A stretch of DNA of 64,000 nucleotides from Ctenosaura bakeri (GCA_948474755.1 CAOLHI010004230.1:1-64000); one strand, 5' to 3'. Shown: positions 1 to 12,556, numbered from the stretch's first letter. The notes: generated by a model not told the origin, from the sequence alone. Translations and numbers: made by a program.

Positions 1-37
1 CAGAGTCAGGCAACAACACTCAGGCCACAGCAGCTCC

Positions 38-137
38 TCCGGGGTTTCTTTCTTGGCCATATTTCTTCAGAGGAGGCTTGCCAGGGCCTTCCTGTGAGGC
101 TGAGAGAGTGTGGCACTTGCCCAAGCTCTCCCAGACC
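38..137 (-). mobile_element. tRNA-headed SINE fragment
   Basis: Antisense piece of the abundant squamate-type SINE, recognised by 'ggggtttctttcttgg', 'cagaggaggcttgccag' and 'gaggctgagagagtgtg'. Both ends of the element are missing. Confidence 0.7.
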
Positions 138-894
138 ATTAGCCAAAGGCAGATGGCTGCGGCACCTCTTCCTCCTCATTAACAACCTTTGTCACCCAAA
201 CTGCAATCAGATTTTGCTTGGCCGCAGGCTTCCCAGTTTTCATCGGGAGATGCTGGAGGGAGCGCACTCACCAGACAAACTGCGCTTTGTGCCCACTGAC
301 TTTGTGTCACTGGTGCAGGGGGCATTCGGCCCCCAACCCCTTTCCCTTTCTCCAGCCCCCTCCTGACCCCCTCCCCACCTCAAAGCAACCATGATTGCGA
401 GAAGGAGAAGAGCAGGGAGGAAGAATCAAGAGGCAGCTGAAGGCTGGAGAGGGACCAGCTGGTGTTTGTTTTCAGCGTGTCAGCACAGATGCCGGAATAA
501 TTACTGCCGGGAGAGGCAGCTTTTACCGGGCCGGAGTCTATTTTGGGTGAAGAGCAAGGAAGAGAAAGGCCCTTCCTCCCACCACCCACATCCCCTCCGC
601 CCCGTCCCCAAACAGACAGCCTTCCATCAAGCAGTCCGGCAGAGCTGGATGCCGATCCCAAAGGGGCTGGGGGGGGAGGAAAGGTGGGGAAAGAGAGAGC
701 GAAAGGGGGACACTGGGCCTGCGCATGATGCTCCCGAGCATGAAAAGGCCAGCCACGGCTGTGGGGCAACTGGTCTGCCCTGGTGCTACGGGGACAGAGC
801 ATTCTTCCAGGGTCACAAAGCGATGACAAAAACGGAAGAACCAACATTGTGCGGGTGGAGTGCAGGATTTTGCTGGGTTATTATCGGTGCCTAC
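138..894. other. Intergenic, no recognised feature
   Basis: G/C- and purine-rich sequence with several overlapping open frames on both strands but none with a recognisable domain. I see nothing that supports a gene here. Confidence 0.5.
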
Positions 895-1330
895 CGTGCA
901 GGGAGACACAACCAAAGCCCTCCCTTGGACAGATGGCCATCTAGCCCCTGTTTAAAAACCTCCAAAGATGGAGACTCCACTACACTCCAAGGCAGCGTCA
1001 AACCTCTCTGACTGCCAAGAAGTTCTTCCTCGTATTCAGGTGGAATCTCCTTTCCTGAAGCTTGAAGCCCCTGCCCCCTTCAAATATTTAAACAAGGCTA
1101 TCGTGTCTCCTCTTAACCCTCTTTTTGTCAGGCTAAACACCCCCAGCTTCCTCAGCCGCTCCTCATAGGGCTTCATGGCTTCCAGACCCTTCACCATTTC
1201 GGCCGCCCCCGCTCCAGCTTGCCGATACCTTTCCTGAACCGTGGTGCCCAAAACTGGACCCAGCATTCCAGTGGGGTCTACCCAAAGCAGAAGAGAGTGA
1301 GACGATACTGTCAGGATGCAATGCACTGAG
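895..1330 (-). mobile_element. CR1/L3-type LINE 3' end
   Basis: The minus strand encodes the C-terminal part of a CR1-clade ORF2 ([20 protein letters not shown], then [13 protein letters not shown]) followed by the 3' tail with 'ggccatc'. Interrupted by stops and indels; dead, 5'-truncated copy. Confidence 0.85.
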
Positions 1331-2040
1331 AGCGCATAGAGGTCCTTAGGCCAGTCTGGGCATGCCCTGCACTTATTTTAATCTTAAGATAAATTAATTA
1401 ATAGGTGGGATGAAATGGGAGGGCAACGACTGGGTGTCTAAGCTATAGAGGAAAAGAGGGTTCCAAAGAGGAACGAGAAGCAAAAGAAGAGAGGAGGGTC
1501 ATGCGGAGCAGGTATAAACTCACCGCGGCTTCCTCTCCTCCTTGGCCTAGTCAGCATAATTATTTTGCTGATCTATTTTTGTTAATTTGATTTACATCCC
1601 CGCTTTCTACCAGCATAGGATCCACAGTGGCTCACAACCAATCCAGGGAAAAATGTGTGTCTGCTGGAGAGGAGGAGGAGGAGAGAGGTTTCCAAGTGCT
1701 CCGTGGACGGCATTTAGACAGCATCTTGGTTTGCCCAGACTTTGAGCAATAAACACAAATTGGAATGTATTATGATGTCTTCTGTCATTATTATGGGATA
1801 GCTATGTGTTCTTCTTTTGAATTTTAATCTGAGAATTCTATTTGTATTTGTTTTTCTGAAGCCCCAGAAGAAGGCCCTTGAAACATACATATAGGCCAAA
1901 AACTGTTGGGTTTGTTGTAACACAAATATAATACAGAAATCCAAGCTTCCTACTCTGGTAACAATTCTCTCTTCTGGGGGAACATGTCTTTCAACATTTC
2001 TCCGTTTTCAAATACCCTTCAATATTTCACAAATGAAACA
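1331..2040. other. Intergenic, AT-rich, probable old repeat
   Basis: No coding signal. Around 1861-1895 the plus strand carries CCAGAAGAAGGCCC-TTGAAAC, resembling a motif seen near 3' ends of some retroelements. Family not identified. Confidence 0.4.
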
Positions 2041-2044
2041 CCAA

Positions 2045-2410
2045 GGACGTGTGCCCGCCCCCCCCGCCCGCTGCCGCCACAAGGAACATTACAATGTGTG
2101 GAAGCCAGCACAAGTTACTAATGAGGAAGAACACATAAGCCCGGGGAGGTTGCAGTGGTTTGCTTCTGCCTGAATTGTTTGGGAAGGGAGGAATCTCTGC
2201 CCTCTCCTCTCTTTCCTTCTGGGTCAACTGAGTGCAAACAGTGTCTGCACTTTGAACTCAGTTTGCAGAGACCAAAGTGAGCTGACGACAAAAAGGGAAA
2301 GTGGGAGGAAGAGAGAGAAACTGAGACATTTTAAAAGCAGCTGGAAAAGTGGGGTGGCAGAGGAGTAATCCAGCCCGTTGCCAAGCCGGGACAACGATAG
2401 ACCCTCCCTT
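2045..2410 (+). repeat. Unclassified interspersed repeat, copy 1
   Basis: Shares an ordered series of blocks with 12165-12535 in direct orientation: 'agtttgcttctg', 'ctgaat..gg.tgggaag', 'tttgaactcagtttgcag', 'gggaaagtgggagga', 'gacattttaaaagca.ctgg'. No protein or RNA-polymerase-III promoter recognised. Confidence 0.7.
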
Positions 2411-3679
2411 GATAGTGTTGTCCTCATCGGAGGGGACTTACCTCTCCAGAAGCTTAGCCGTGGCATCAGATCAGCGGCCAGAGAGACCGAAAACGCCAGG
2501 ATGGACGCAAGGAGGAGGGAAGACCAGCCGGGCTTCATCGCTGGCAGTCTGGCGGTGGAGACCGGGAGTGCTGAAAAAGGCAGAGGGCTGCTCGGTGCCG
2601 TTAACTGGGCAGCTGTCAAAGCCAAGAAGGAGAAGAAGGAGAGAAGAGGGGGAAGTCACTCGCCAGACAACATCGTCTTTAAGTAACAATGTACACAACC
2701 ACTCGTCTGTCTGTAACGGAAGTGCGCTACTGGTTGGAAGGGAAGATTTTACATCTGTGACTTCAGAGCTGCGCATGGCCCCTTGCGGTGGGATTCTGAT
2801 CAAGGCTCCTCACATCGCAGGTGAGGACGGGGAAGCGTGGGCCAAGGCTTGGAAAGTTACTTTTGAAAATGAAAGTCATTTGTTCCTGTTCCTCATTACA
2901 GTGTTTGGAAAGGTACCTGGTTTCACTCTTTGGAGCTTATCACACGCAACAAGGAAACTGCTATTACAGCTGGATCTTCGCGCCTTTGGTTGGGACTTAC
3001 CACACCACGCTCCTCCTCTCCTGTTTTTCTCCCAGTGGGAGACCGTTTGGAAAGCGCTTCTGTTACACACTTCGGCCTGCAAAAGTGCAGAAGCGATTCA
3101 TCCTTGCCCGTGAGAATGAAAATGCCAAACCATTTACACCCCTAAGATGTGGGAGAATACAGGTCCAGTTGCAGTTCCAAAAAGTTCTGTGCTGTCTTTT
3201 ATATCTGGCCTTGTAAGTTTGGTAGTTAGTTCCAGGGAGAATTTGGCATGTGAGCTGGTTCCCAAAATGCCTCACAGCAACTCAGCGCCCAGCCTTGGAG
3301 AGCAGGGCTGGAGGGATTTTGGGGGTGCAGACGGCAGGACCCACCAAGAGCCACACTAAATCCCAGAAGCATCAACACATTGCCTTCCAGTTTTTTATCT
3401 GGCCCAAAAGGCTGGGGAGAAGAGCATGTTACTAAGGGAGCATCACTTCTCCTGGCAGCTTCCTCCTATGAGGCTGTCGACTGGAGGCTCTCTGGAGGCA
3501 GAGACCTCTTCACTGAATTAAAAAGAACGTTTTGTTTGTATACAAGCGTATGTGTGTGTACTTCTGCCTTGAGTCTATCAAGGACCCCCTTTACAGGGTG
3601 GGGAACCTCCCACCCTCCGGATCCTGCCAAAACCCAGCCGTCTTTAGCTCCTGCAGGAACGGTGCACAGTTAATTCTGG
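2411..3679. other. Intergenic, no recognised feature
   Basis: Open frames of up to 254 codons occur but overlap each other on both strands and show no domain or codon pattern I recognise. No repeat identified with confidence. Confidence 0.4.
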
Positions 3680-3920
3680 TTTTTGTTGTTGTCCGGGTTC
3701 AAGTCATTTCCGACTTATGGTAACCCTGAAGCGACTCTTATCACAGGCTTTTCTTGGCAAGATTTTTCCCGGAGGGGGTTTGTCGTGACCTTCCTCTGAG
3801 GCTGAGAGAGCGTGACTTGCCCAAGGCCACCCAGGGGCTTCCATGGCTGAGTGGGGACTGGAACCCTGATCCCTAGAGTCATAATCCAGTGCTCAAATCA
3901 CTACGCTATTCTGTCTGTAA
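3680..3920 (-). mobile_element. tRNA-headed SINE, near full length
   Basis: Antisense copy: starts with (GTT)n and the tail 'aagtcatttccgacttatgg', continues through 'gaggctgagagagcgtgacttgcccaag' and ends in the tRNA-like head with a degraded B box ('ctggaaccc') and 'cactacgctatt'. Roughly 240 bp. Confidence 0.85.
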
Positions 3921-5039
3921 TTGCAATTCCACTTGCCTCACATGATAAAGCCCTTGGAAAAAAATTCCCACAACAACCAGTTTAGCCTTTTAAAAACAAT
4001 TTCTAATTGCTACTAGGAAATGCTGCTTGTTGCAGCAAAAAAGTAACTGTGTTTCTTCTGGCTCCTTTGCTCCTTAAACAAAATTTCACTCTGCTCTGGT
4101 TAGTAAGGGAAAGTAAATTGTTACAGGAAGCCGAGCGGTTTCTTGGAAGTGACTTCCAAGCTCGGGTGTTAAAGGAACAGTTAAATCCCCAAAAAAGGGA
4201 GTGGAGAGGTTGGGAAGTCAGGGTCTCTCTCCCAGCCGCTTCTGCCAAGCTCACATCTATCTTGTCTTGTGATCCAGACTTTCTGTGCGCTCAAAGTTCA
4301 AGAACAGCAGCTGGAAAAAATGCTGCAGCAGCCAAAAAAGGAGAGAGGATTTTTCTTTTTCTGGGAAAACTGCAAAATCTGCCTGTAAAAGAATCCTAAA
4401 GAGAAAAAAAGATGCTTGGAACAGCTTTCCCGTTTCTAAGGGTATTGCTTTATTCACAGAATGGGGGAAATCAGTTTTCTGTGGGTTCTGAAAATCTCCC
4501 AAGCCTCCAAATTCCACCTTATTGAAAATGTCTGCCTTTTTTTGTTTTCGCCTCAAACCCACCAAAAAATCATACTTTCCAATTCTCCTGGTTTGGCAGG
4601 AAGAGTTCCAAATACTCCTCTGCTGTCTTACTTTTTTGGCTGCTTTTAAAATGTCCTTTTTATCCCTTTCTCCTCAACTTATCTTCAGTTGCTGCAAACT
4701 GAGCTCAAAGTGCAAAAGGGGTTTACAACTCAGTCGATTCAGCCTTTGGAAGGGGAAAAGAGAGGCCAAATCTTGCCCCTCCCAGGGCAAAAAGCACACT
4801 GCTGAAACTGCCCCCCCCCGGCCACTCGTTTGTTCTTCCTCATTCATCACCTTGCCATCCTGCCCATACTCTAACGCTGCTTGGCCACACTGTCCCGGCT
4901 TTCATCTGTGAAATACCCATGTCTGGAGGGTATGCAAAGCGTGACCCCTCCCATACGCCACCAAAATGTCCAAAAAAGGGGCTGCCACCCGTCTCAGAAC
5001 GAAACCGGCCTCGATGCCACACCACTTCCCTGTTTGTTC
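3921..5039. other. Intergenic, no recognised feature
   Basis: A/T-rich with A-runs and T-runs. Open frames on both strands lack domains. Nothing supported. Confidence 0.4.
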
Positions 5040-5276
5040 AAACTGCAAGAAAAGGGGATTCCACTTGAGCGCTGGAAGGACCATTTCTTACTGAAAGAGC
5101 TGTTCCAAAGAGGAAGAGACGCTGCCTCAGAAGATGGCAAACTCTCCCTCCTTAGCGGTCTTCAGACAGAAGTTGGATAGACATCTTTCAGGAGTGCTGT
5201 ATTTGTGTCCTGCCTGGCAGAAGGGGGTTGGACTGGATGGCCCTTGGGGGTCTCTTCCAGTGCTACAACTTTAGGA
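5040..5276 (+). mobile_element. CR1/L3-type LINE 3' tail
   Basis: Sense 3' terminus with 'ttcagacagaagttggatag', 'ggagtgctgtatttgtgtc' and 'ggttggactggatggccc', the hallmark end of CR1-clade elements in this window. Confidence 0.8.
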
Positions 5277-6941
5277 TTTGGGATGAGCATGACAGCCCAC
5301 CAGGGCCTCTCTTTCTCAATTCTCTTTTCAGGCACTGCTGCTTTCCTGTGATATAGAAGGGATGCCATTCTTTCAAAATGCTTCCTGTTCCTTGAGAAGG
5401 AAGCCGGGCACTTCTGCAAAACTGAGTCAGCCGCTGCCAGAGTCCCCAGCGTTGAGGTATCTCGGCCATGGGGTGGGGGGTGGGGGGCATATGGAAACCC
5501 AAACAGTCCATATTTCCTGGCCGTCTGTTCCGTCACAACTGAAGGGTGGAGCAGATGGGCAGAAAATTATGGAGTTTCTGAGAAGTGGCACGAGGCAGCA
5601 AGTGGGAGGAATAAATTTGCAGCCGGCCCTCCCCGTTAATGAGAGAGAGAGAGCAGAGGAGATCGGAGAAGCAGCAGAAGAAATAATAATAAAAGTCCCC
5701 CAGTCATAAGACCACAGCAATATCCTGCAACTATCGGGAGCAAATCTGCACCCTCCAGGCCCTCTCTCTGCACACTGTTGGCTCGCTACTGCTAACACGA
5801 CCAGCACAGTTCAAGGGGTTTTTGATTACACTTGCTGACCTGTTTGCAGAGTCGACAATTTCATCCACAAAAGGAGGGTCTTGAGAGGTGGGTGTTCTTA
5901 GTTTATTTACACGGTTGCCAGTCAAAATTGTGCTGGCTATTTTGTTTGTTTTAAAGAACTGTTTGGCAGGAGGGTTTACTCATACTGGCTAACATGGGTG
6001 TGTGTTAGTGTGACAAACACATTCTCCCAAATGCTCCCTCCGTGATCATTCCACCAGACACACAAGCCAAGGAACGCACTGCATGAGTGCACTCTTTGGG
6101 GGGTCCTTGCTTCTTTGTGGGTAGCTCTGTCTCCCAATGGGGACCACGGATGGAGGTGTGAGTTTGAAGTCCCGCCCGGCAAAACTTCCCGGTGAGAACA
6201 GATTGGGCTGGACAGGGTCTGGGTGGTGAGGAAACCAAACAAGAATGGGGGCAACCATGCTAAGAGTTCCTCCTTCCCACTCAGAAGGAGAGCGAGGAGA
6301 TTTGGGGGTTACACCACCTCACACCTTCCAAGTTAAGCGGACTCAAATGGAGATGGAGGATCTAGTATAAACGCAACCCCAACCCCGCCGGAACCGATTC
6401 TGGACAAAGGAGAGAACTGCTGCCCCCGCCTGCCATCCTCACTGCCTTGGCCGGAGCATCAGTCGCCTCACCAAACGGCAGCACAGATGTCAACCGCAGG
6501 TGTCCTTCCAAAGTTGGAGGGAGGAGGAGAAGGAGAAGGGGAGGCATTACCTTTCCAGGAGGGTGTGGGAGCCACCCTGAATGCATGGGCATCTTTCTGG
6601 AACGGTGAGGGATTTATAGTTCCTGGGGTCTTCCAGGTCCTTCCAGCTCTTGGGCAAGGGAGGCCTCCAGCAGGTGCTTGGTTGGTTGGTCTGTTCCCAG
6701 CCAACTCTTGGAGGAGAGGAGGCAGGCCGGGGTTCCCTCTCGTCCGCTCTCTCCTCAGGCGAAGGCCCAGCTTTCCAGCGGCTCTGAGGGACCCCCGTTG
6801 GCTTCCTGAACACGGCTTCCTCCTCAGAATTCGCTGGAGCCCTTGTTCTCGCTGGAAGGCGCCCAGAGTCTGTTCCCCGAGGAAAGCGGGCTGTCAACTC
6901 GCTTGCTGTTGAGTCAGGAAACCAGAAAGTCCACCCATCCC

Positions 6942-6978
<37 letters not shown>

Positions 6979-7420
6979 CTCTGCCTTCCTCTTTCTCTCT
7001 CTTGGCGAAGCAACGCGGCAGCAAGTCCCAACACATTCGGCAGCTCCCCTGCCAAAGAGGCCGGCCCTGCTCCTCACGCAAACAACTCCACACGCCTCTC
7101 GGGGGAGAAGGAGATTCGCAAAGTTTGCAGGAATTGTTGAATCTGCACAGAGTCTGCACAGAGGGAACGCAGGGACAGCTGGACCCCAGCTCCCCGACCA
7201 AAGAGGGGTACAGATGCTGACCCCCCAACCCCAGCTCTGTCGGACAAAATGGCAGCGGTTCTGTCCAGCTGGCCCACTTGGGCTCCTTTGCCCCGGCCTC
7301 TGTAGGGCCAAAGTAGGTGTGTGGGGGGGAGTGAACAAGGATTCCTGAGGTCACTTTCTCCCTGCCAGTGAGATTTTTCCAGCTGCTGCCTCAGAACGGA
7401 GGAATTCCCTTTCCCTTGAG
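5277..7420. other. Intergenic, mostly unique sequence with a CT microsatellite
   Basis: No gene recognised. A (CT)n run lies at about 6945-6975. Longer open frames at 6487-6912 and 6547-7338 overlap on opposite strands and are dominated by low-complexity composition. Confidence 0.4.
6945..6975. repeat. (CT)n microsatellite
   Basis: About 15 uninterrupted CT units. Confidence 0.95.
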
Positions 7421-7424
7421 GTGT

Positions 7425-7785
7425 CCATCGTCTTCCTCTTGTTGTGATGAGCCTTTGATCAATCCCAGGGTTTTCTTGCCCAGATTCCTTCATGGCCTTC
7501 CTCCGAGGCTGAGAGAGTGTGACTTTCCCCAAGGTCATCCAGTGCACTCCCATGGACAAATGGGGGCCCAAAGCCTCACCTTCTGAGTCACGTTGACTCT
7601 GGTTTCTGGTAACCCTCTCCTGGGACTGACTTTCCTGCCCAGATTTGTTCAGAGGGGGCGGCTGGCCTTTGCCCTCCTCTGAGGCTGAGAGAGCGGGACT
7701 TGCCCACGGTCCCCCAGTGGGCTTCCATGGCTGATCTGAACCCCACTCTCTGGGGCCCCAGTCCAATACTCAACACACCACCCCG
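7425..7785 (-). mobile_element. Two tRNA-headed SINE fragments in tandem
   Basis: Two antisense pieces of the same SINE lie side by side (about 7425-7585 and 7600-7785). Each carries 'gaggctgagagag' followed by the 'cttgcccaag/gg' block and 'ccatgg'. The second keeps more of the head ('ccagtccaatactcaacacacca'). Confidence 0.75.
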
Positions 7786-8325
7786 CTCCGGCCGAGACCT
7801 GAATGAAGATGGCCGGATCTTTCCTGTATTGCCGGGCGTTCCAAACCAGCCAGCAAATCTTACGCTATTTTAGTTCTTAGCCCTGTTCCTCTGCTCTTTT
7901 TCAGATTTTCCAAACAGCATCTCAACCCAGGGAGAAATTCAGTGGGGGGGATTGTCTCCTTCTCACGTACCAGGGGAGGAAGTGACACCAGCAGGGCTTC
8001 CCCTGTTTTTCATTTCGGAGGGAGGCTGTGGCTGCTCTTGCAAAGAGAGACACAACCGCCCGGCCAAGGGAAAAAGTTGGCAACCGGAGCTCAGCAGAGA
8101 TTCCACCACCCGTGTTAAGCAGACAGAGGGAAGTATTATGGGCCCCAATCCCACGGTTACTCCCAACTAGGGTAGAACTATAGAATCTCTTACATTTACC
8201 TGCATGTTGCCTCCCCATTTAATGGATCAACTCTACCAAGGAGCCATCTTTATTGGTATTAAAAATGAAGAGTGCTTAAAGCCAAACACGGTCTTCATGG
8301 GATCCATTTTCCTCTCTCCTCACCC
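7786..8325. other. Intergenic, no recognised feature
   Basis: No coding or repeat signal that I can support. Confidence 0.4.
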
Positions 8326-8330
8326 AGAGC

Positions 8331-8418
8331 TTGGGGATGTTCCTCTTCTGGAATACGATGCCCAAAATCCTCCCTGGGGGATTCTGGGCCTTGTAGTCCG
8401 AAAGGGAGCGTTCCCCAC
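8331..8418. repeat. Foldback (inverted-repeat) element, diverged
   Basis: Left arm 'gggatgttcctcttctgg' pairs imperfectly with right arm '...ccgaaagggagcgttcccc'; centre 'gcccaaaatcc/ggattctgggc'. Same type as the cleaner foldback at 39147-39245; probably a nonautonomous DNA transposon remnant. Confidence 0.5.
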
Positions 8419-10160
8419 TCTGTCCTGAGTAGCCGCGGGGAGTACTGAGGTTATTTTTAGGCTTTAAAAGGAGAGAAAAGGGTGACTTCACACCCCAGCG
8501 TCCCTCCTCCCCAACCCAGCCCAGCCCAGCCTGTTTCATTACCTCATAAACACTGATCCTCTGACAGCGGCTCTTGAGGAGAGGGGGATTGGGGCCACGC
8601 AGGAGAAGCACCAGGGACAGCCAACGCCAGAAAGGACTCTGTTTAAAGAAAAACACCACCAAAACATTTCATATTTTTATATTTCTTCCCACAAGCACAC
8701 ACCCAAATTTCCCCGCATGTTGTCAAACATACTCAGTCTTTTAAAAATAAAGGTTTAAAAGGTATTTCTGGAGCCAAGGCTCTGGAATAAGTAAGGAGAA
8801 CATTAGAGGAAGCCCCGTGGGATCTTCAAGGCAAGAGGAGAGCTTGGGAGAGTTTCAGGACTACAATTCCCAGAACCCCCTCCCAGCCTTTGGGCTTTTG
8901 TTGCTGATGGGTCGGGTGGGGAGAGGGACAACCACGATTACCCCCAGTCCCCACCCTGACTCGTGGCCTTAAAGTCCAAGAGAAAACCTGGAGCGGCCGT
9001 GCCCCTGGCGCCCCACTGGCATGGACCACGGATCCTGGAGAGTCAAAGCAGACTGCTTTTCCAAGCTTGGAGTAATCCACATTTTGAAATGCAGAAGCAT
9101 TAAGACTTTGCATTTGCAGGGACAGAATTAGCCATCTTATAAAGCGTGGCATCTCCTGCAGGGAGATGTAGTTCTAGGGTGGGTTTAAAAAGAAGGGGGG
9201 GGAACCGCCCCTGCTGCTTCTGGAATTAAACCTGAGACTTCTGTCTTTTCTTTAAATTTGCCTTTTCTGGGGCCCCTTCCTCCCCTTTCTCCTTCTCTTC
9301 GCCCACTACTTCCTTCTGCCCAGAGCTTGGAAGCACTACTCTGTTTCGGACTACAGTTACCAGTATCCCCCAACCAGCATGATTTCCCATCTAGCTTTAG
9401 GATTCCGGGGCTTTGGCCACTGTGACTGGAGGATTCTAGGAGTTCAGCCATGTTGGCTCTAGATTTTCCGGGAGCTTTAAGTTTTTTAAAAGACATTATA
9501 AGGAACGTTTCCCAATTTCACTTCCCTTTCCCCAGCCCATTATTACCTTCTCTCCTTCCTCCCCCCATTGAAATCGGACCCCTCCTCTCTTCGTCCACCT
9601 ACCCTTCCTCCTTTCCTTCCTTCCTGGGGCTCCAGTCTCTTTGCCCACTTTGACCCTCACCCAGTTTCAGCAATCCCAGTTTGGGGTCCCGGTCGCTAGC
9701 TGCCCCCCACCCTGGTCAGGCTCAGCTGGGCTGACTGTGACATCACAAACCCCCCAGCCAATCGCAGCACACTAGCTTGAAAACCAATGCAATTTTGCAA
9801 GGGTAACGTGGCATCAGAGTTTGGGACAGTGACTCTGGATTTGGGGGGAGCAATTGCATTGCCACCCCCAGAACCTTCTACCCAAAGTAGTGGAGAGTGA
9901 TGCTTCGTACGTCACAGAGGAGTCAAACCTGCTTTGGGTTTAAGTCTGAATTTTAACTGTGCTACCCAAGATTTTGAGCACCTTGGACAGCTCCTTTGAA
10001 ATTCTGACTGAAATCTGGAGCAGACCGACATGGAAGCCACAGCTGTCATTGTGCCCACGGGGAGTCTCACAGCATTTTTTCTACAACTCTCCATATCATC
10101 ACATTTGCACAATACCCCCAACATCTCCCTTCCCTTGTTCTTAACTTTGCCAAGAATGAA
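8419..10160. other. Intergenic, fragments of 'ggactacaattccca' repeats
   Basis: Pieces near 8862 and 9345-9470 resemble ends of common inverted-repeat elements. Around 9735-9800 are TGACATCA and two CCAAT motifs, insufficient to call a promoter. No gene. Confidence 0.4.
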
Positions 10161-10262
10161 GCTTCTACTCTCATGGACTCCTACTTATGGTGACCCGGTG
10201 GATGAGACTTCCAAGTCACACTGTCACCCATTGCCCTGCACAGGTCTTGCAGATTCAGGGAT
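10161..10262. mobile_element. Possible SINE tail fragment
   Basis: 'ctcctacttatggtgacccggtggatgag' resembles the LINE-derived tails of squamate SINEs. Short and uncertain. Confidence 0.35.
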
Positions 10263-11377
10263 GTGTCTTCCTGGACACACACACACCAAAATTGGATAGA
10301 AGTCAGGTCAGGACTTCAGGTCAGGAGACGAACTGAAATATTCCCAAAGGTTCTCCTTGGGGAAGAAGCAGGTGGCAACGCCCACCTTGTGTGTTCAGTT
10401 CAGGCTCACAGAAACAGAGTTGCGCATGCAGAGATGCACACGGTGCATGTTGTTGTGCCCACAGTAGTGCATTTTCTACTTTGGCTCAGTTGTGCAACAT
10501 TCCCACCAACACAAGGGTTGCATAGCACCCTCAATGCCCAACTTTGCACGGGGAGACTTGGGCTGCAAAATCCAACACAGCGTCTCTGCTGTAGAGCGAC
10601 TGGGATCATTTCTCAACAGCACCTTTCGGCATTCAAGGCACGGGGTGCTGGCGGCAGCCTTGGCTTCTTTCATTTCCTCTGTTCTTGTATATTAAAAAAA
10701 AGAAAAATCACCCGTGCACAGACACCCCGTGCACAAAATCACATAAAAATTCCTTTGTGCACGCAGTGTTTTATCAGTGTCCACACTTAGAAGGCTGATG
10801 CAGTTGAGAGAGATGTGAAAGGACTGATAGCTGCTAGAACCAAATGTGCCCTCGGAGTCCTGTGGGTGCCTCACACAACAGTGCCAGCAGGGTGTGAATC
10901 CACACTGGGTTTTTGCACAGCTTTTGAGGAGCTCTCCAAGGTTCTGGATCTATTTAACAACTGGGTTTGGCACCTCGGGGAGATCTTTAAAAGCCTGGGT
11001 TAACACCTGGACTGAATCCATAGCCTCAATGACATGGAGCCTGTGGTCATCATCGGTCCTGCACACATGTAAGTTTCCCGGTAGAGGCAGCAGTTGTGCA
11101 ACGTTGTCCAGTGCTGGGCAATGTCTCCCTTCAGCCCACAACTGCGGAAGCAGAGTTGTAGATGTAGTTTCATTGTGGGCGCACATTCTCAGCCCTCTGG
11201 GAACAATGGTTGCGCAAGATAGGGTCACTTCAAGTTGGAATTGACACCTATGTGTCAATATTATTAAAATATTTAAAAAAAGTAATAACAGGTACATAAG
11301 AATATTTTAGGGCCAGTCCTCCTTGTCTTTGCATGGACCTCAGACTTCCAACAGTCTCTGTCTGCTCACTGTTCTCC
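10263..11377. other. Intergenic, no recognised feature
   Basis: Contains many GTGCAC/TTGTGCAAC-like words but no clear unit or gene. Confidence 0.4.
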
Positions 11378-11433
11378 AGAAGGAAGGAAGGAAGGAAGGA
11401 AGGAAGGAAGGAAGGAAGGAAGGAAGGAAGGAA

Positions 11434-11498
<65 letters not shown>
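11378..11498. repeat. Polypurine microsatellite (AAGG)n then (AAAG)n
   Basis: 121 consecutive purines: AAGG units to about 11437, then AAAG units to 11498. This gives spurious Lys/Glu/Arg open frames on the plus strand and Ser/Phe/Leu frames on the minus. The mirror-symmetric purine tract has triplex-forming potential. Confidence 0.97.
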
Positions 11499-11499
<1 letters not shown>

Positions 11500-12164
11500 C
11501 AGACAGCCCCAAAGGCTGTGCACTGGGCTCTCTTGCTGGAGGGAAACCAAATCCCGCCCCGTGAACCGGGGCTCTGGCGGGAACCCAGCCCCACCACCAG
11601 CCCTCCTCTCCCCTCTCCAGAGAGGCCTCTCTGAGGATGTGTGTGAACGGCCGGCCGGGCCCATTGTCTAGATGGGGGGCACTCCAAGGTGGGGGGGAGA
11701 GGGACAGTGGTCCCAGCCGCACTGAGACAGAAAGTTCCTTGTCGCCACGTAGGGGAGAAACTAGGTTAGCCCCTGGGGGCTGGATTTCCTAGTCTGCGGT
11801 GCCCCATTGGCTGAGAAACGGGGCCAGGCTGAGTTTTGAACCTTCTGCCATTGTTCAGAGTTGGGTGACTGCCAAGGGAAAGGAAGGGAAAGATATACGT
11901 ATTTTAAAGGGCCTGTTTGACTTCTCAGGGAGAACGGAGATGAATTGTTTGGGGATTTGCCTGCTTTGCTCTTGTGCGTTTTGGGGGTGGGCCTGCAAGT
12001 GAAGATTTGAAAGGGAGCTCTTGGACGCTGGAGGAGGTTGGCAGCTAAGGAGGCAGAATCACGGAGCTCTAAGGGACACCAAGGGGCATCCCGAGCAACC
12101 GCCAGGAGGAGCCCGGAACTTCCTATTGCAAGTCTCACCTCTGCAGAAAAATGCCAACTTCTAC
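11499..12164. other. Intergenic, no recognised feature
   Basis: Moderately GC-rich; no domain, repeat or RNA gene recognised. Confidence 0.4.
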
Positions 12165-12535
12165 TTTTTCACAACCTCCAACATTTTGCAGGCGCAAACC
12201 AGGACACGGGAGGCCAAGCAAGAGCAGAGTGTGGTCGGGGTGGCCAAAGGGGTGAATGAGGAAGAAAGGGCAAGCTGGGAGGGGCTGCAGCAGTTTGCTT
12301 CTGTCTGAATCGGCTGGGAAGGAAGGGCAAGGTTCTGCTCCCACAGTCAACTCACTTAATTAGCTTTTGCATTTTGAACTCAGTTTGCAGGAACTGAAGT
12401 CAGCTGTGGACAAAAGGGGAAAGTGGGAGGAGGGGGAGACAGAAACCGGGACATTTTAAAAGCACCTGGAAAAGTGGGAAAAGAGAGGGTTAGTCCAGAC
12501 TGTCCCTGCCGAGCTGGGACAGTTGGAGGGTGTGT
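12165..12535 (+). repeat. Unclassified interspersed repeat, copy 2
   Basis: Direct copy of the 2045-2410 element, with the same ordered blocks, ending 'ggacagttggaggg'. A partial third copy ('gcagccgtttgcttttgcctgag', about 15410-15480) lies nearby. Confidence 0.7.
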
Positions 12536-12556
12536 TTTTCTTCCTCTTAAGAGAGA

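Noticed and set aside
391..1011. 206-codon plus-strand frame
   Set aside because: Runs into an antisense CR1 tail and has no recognisable domain.
11323..11634. Lys/Glu/Arg- and Ser/Phe/Leu-repeat open frames
   Set aside because: Translation of the polypurine microsatellite.
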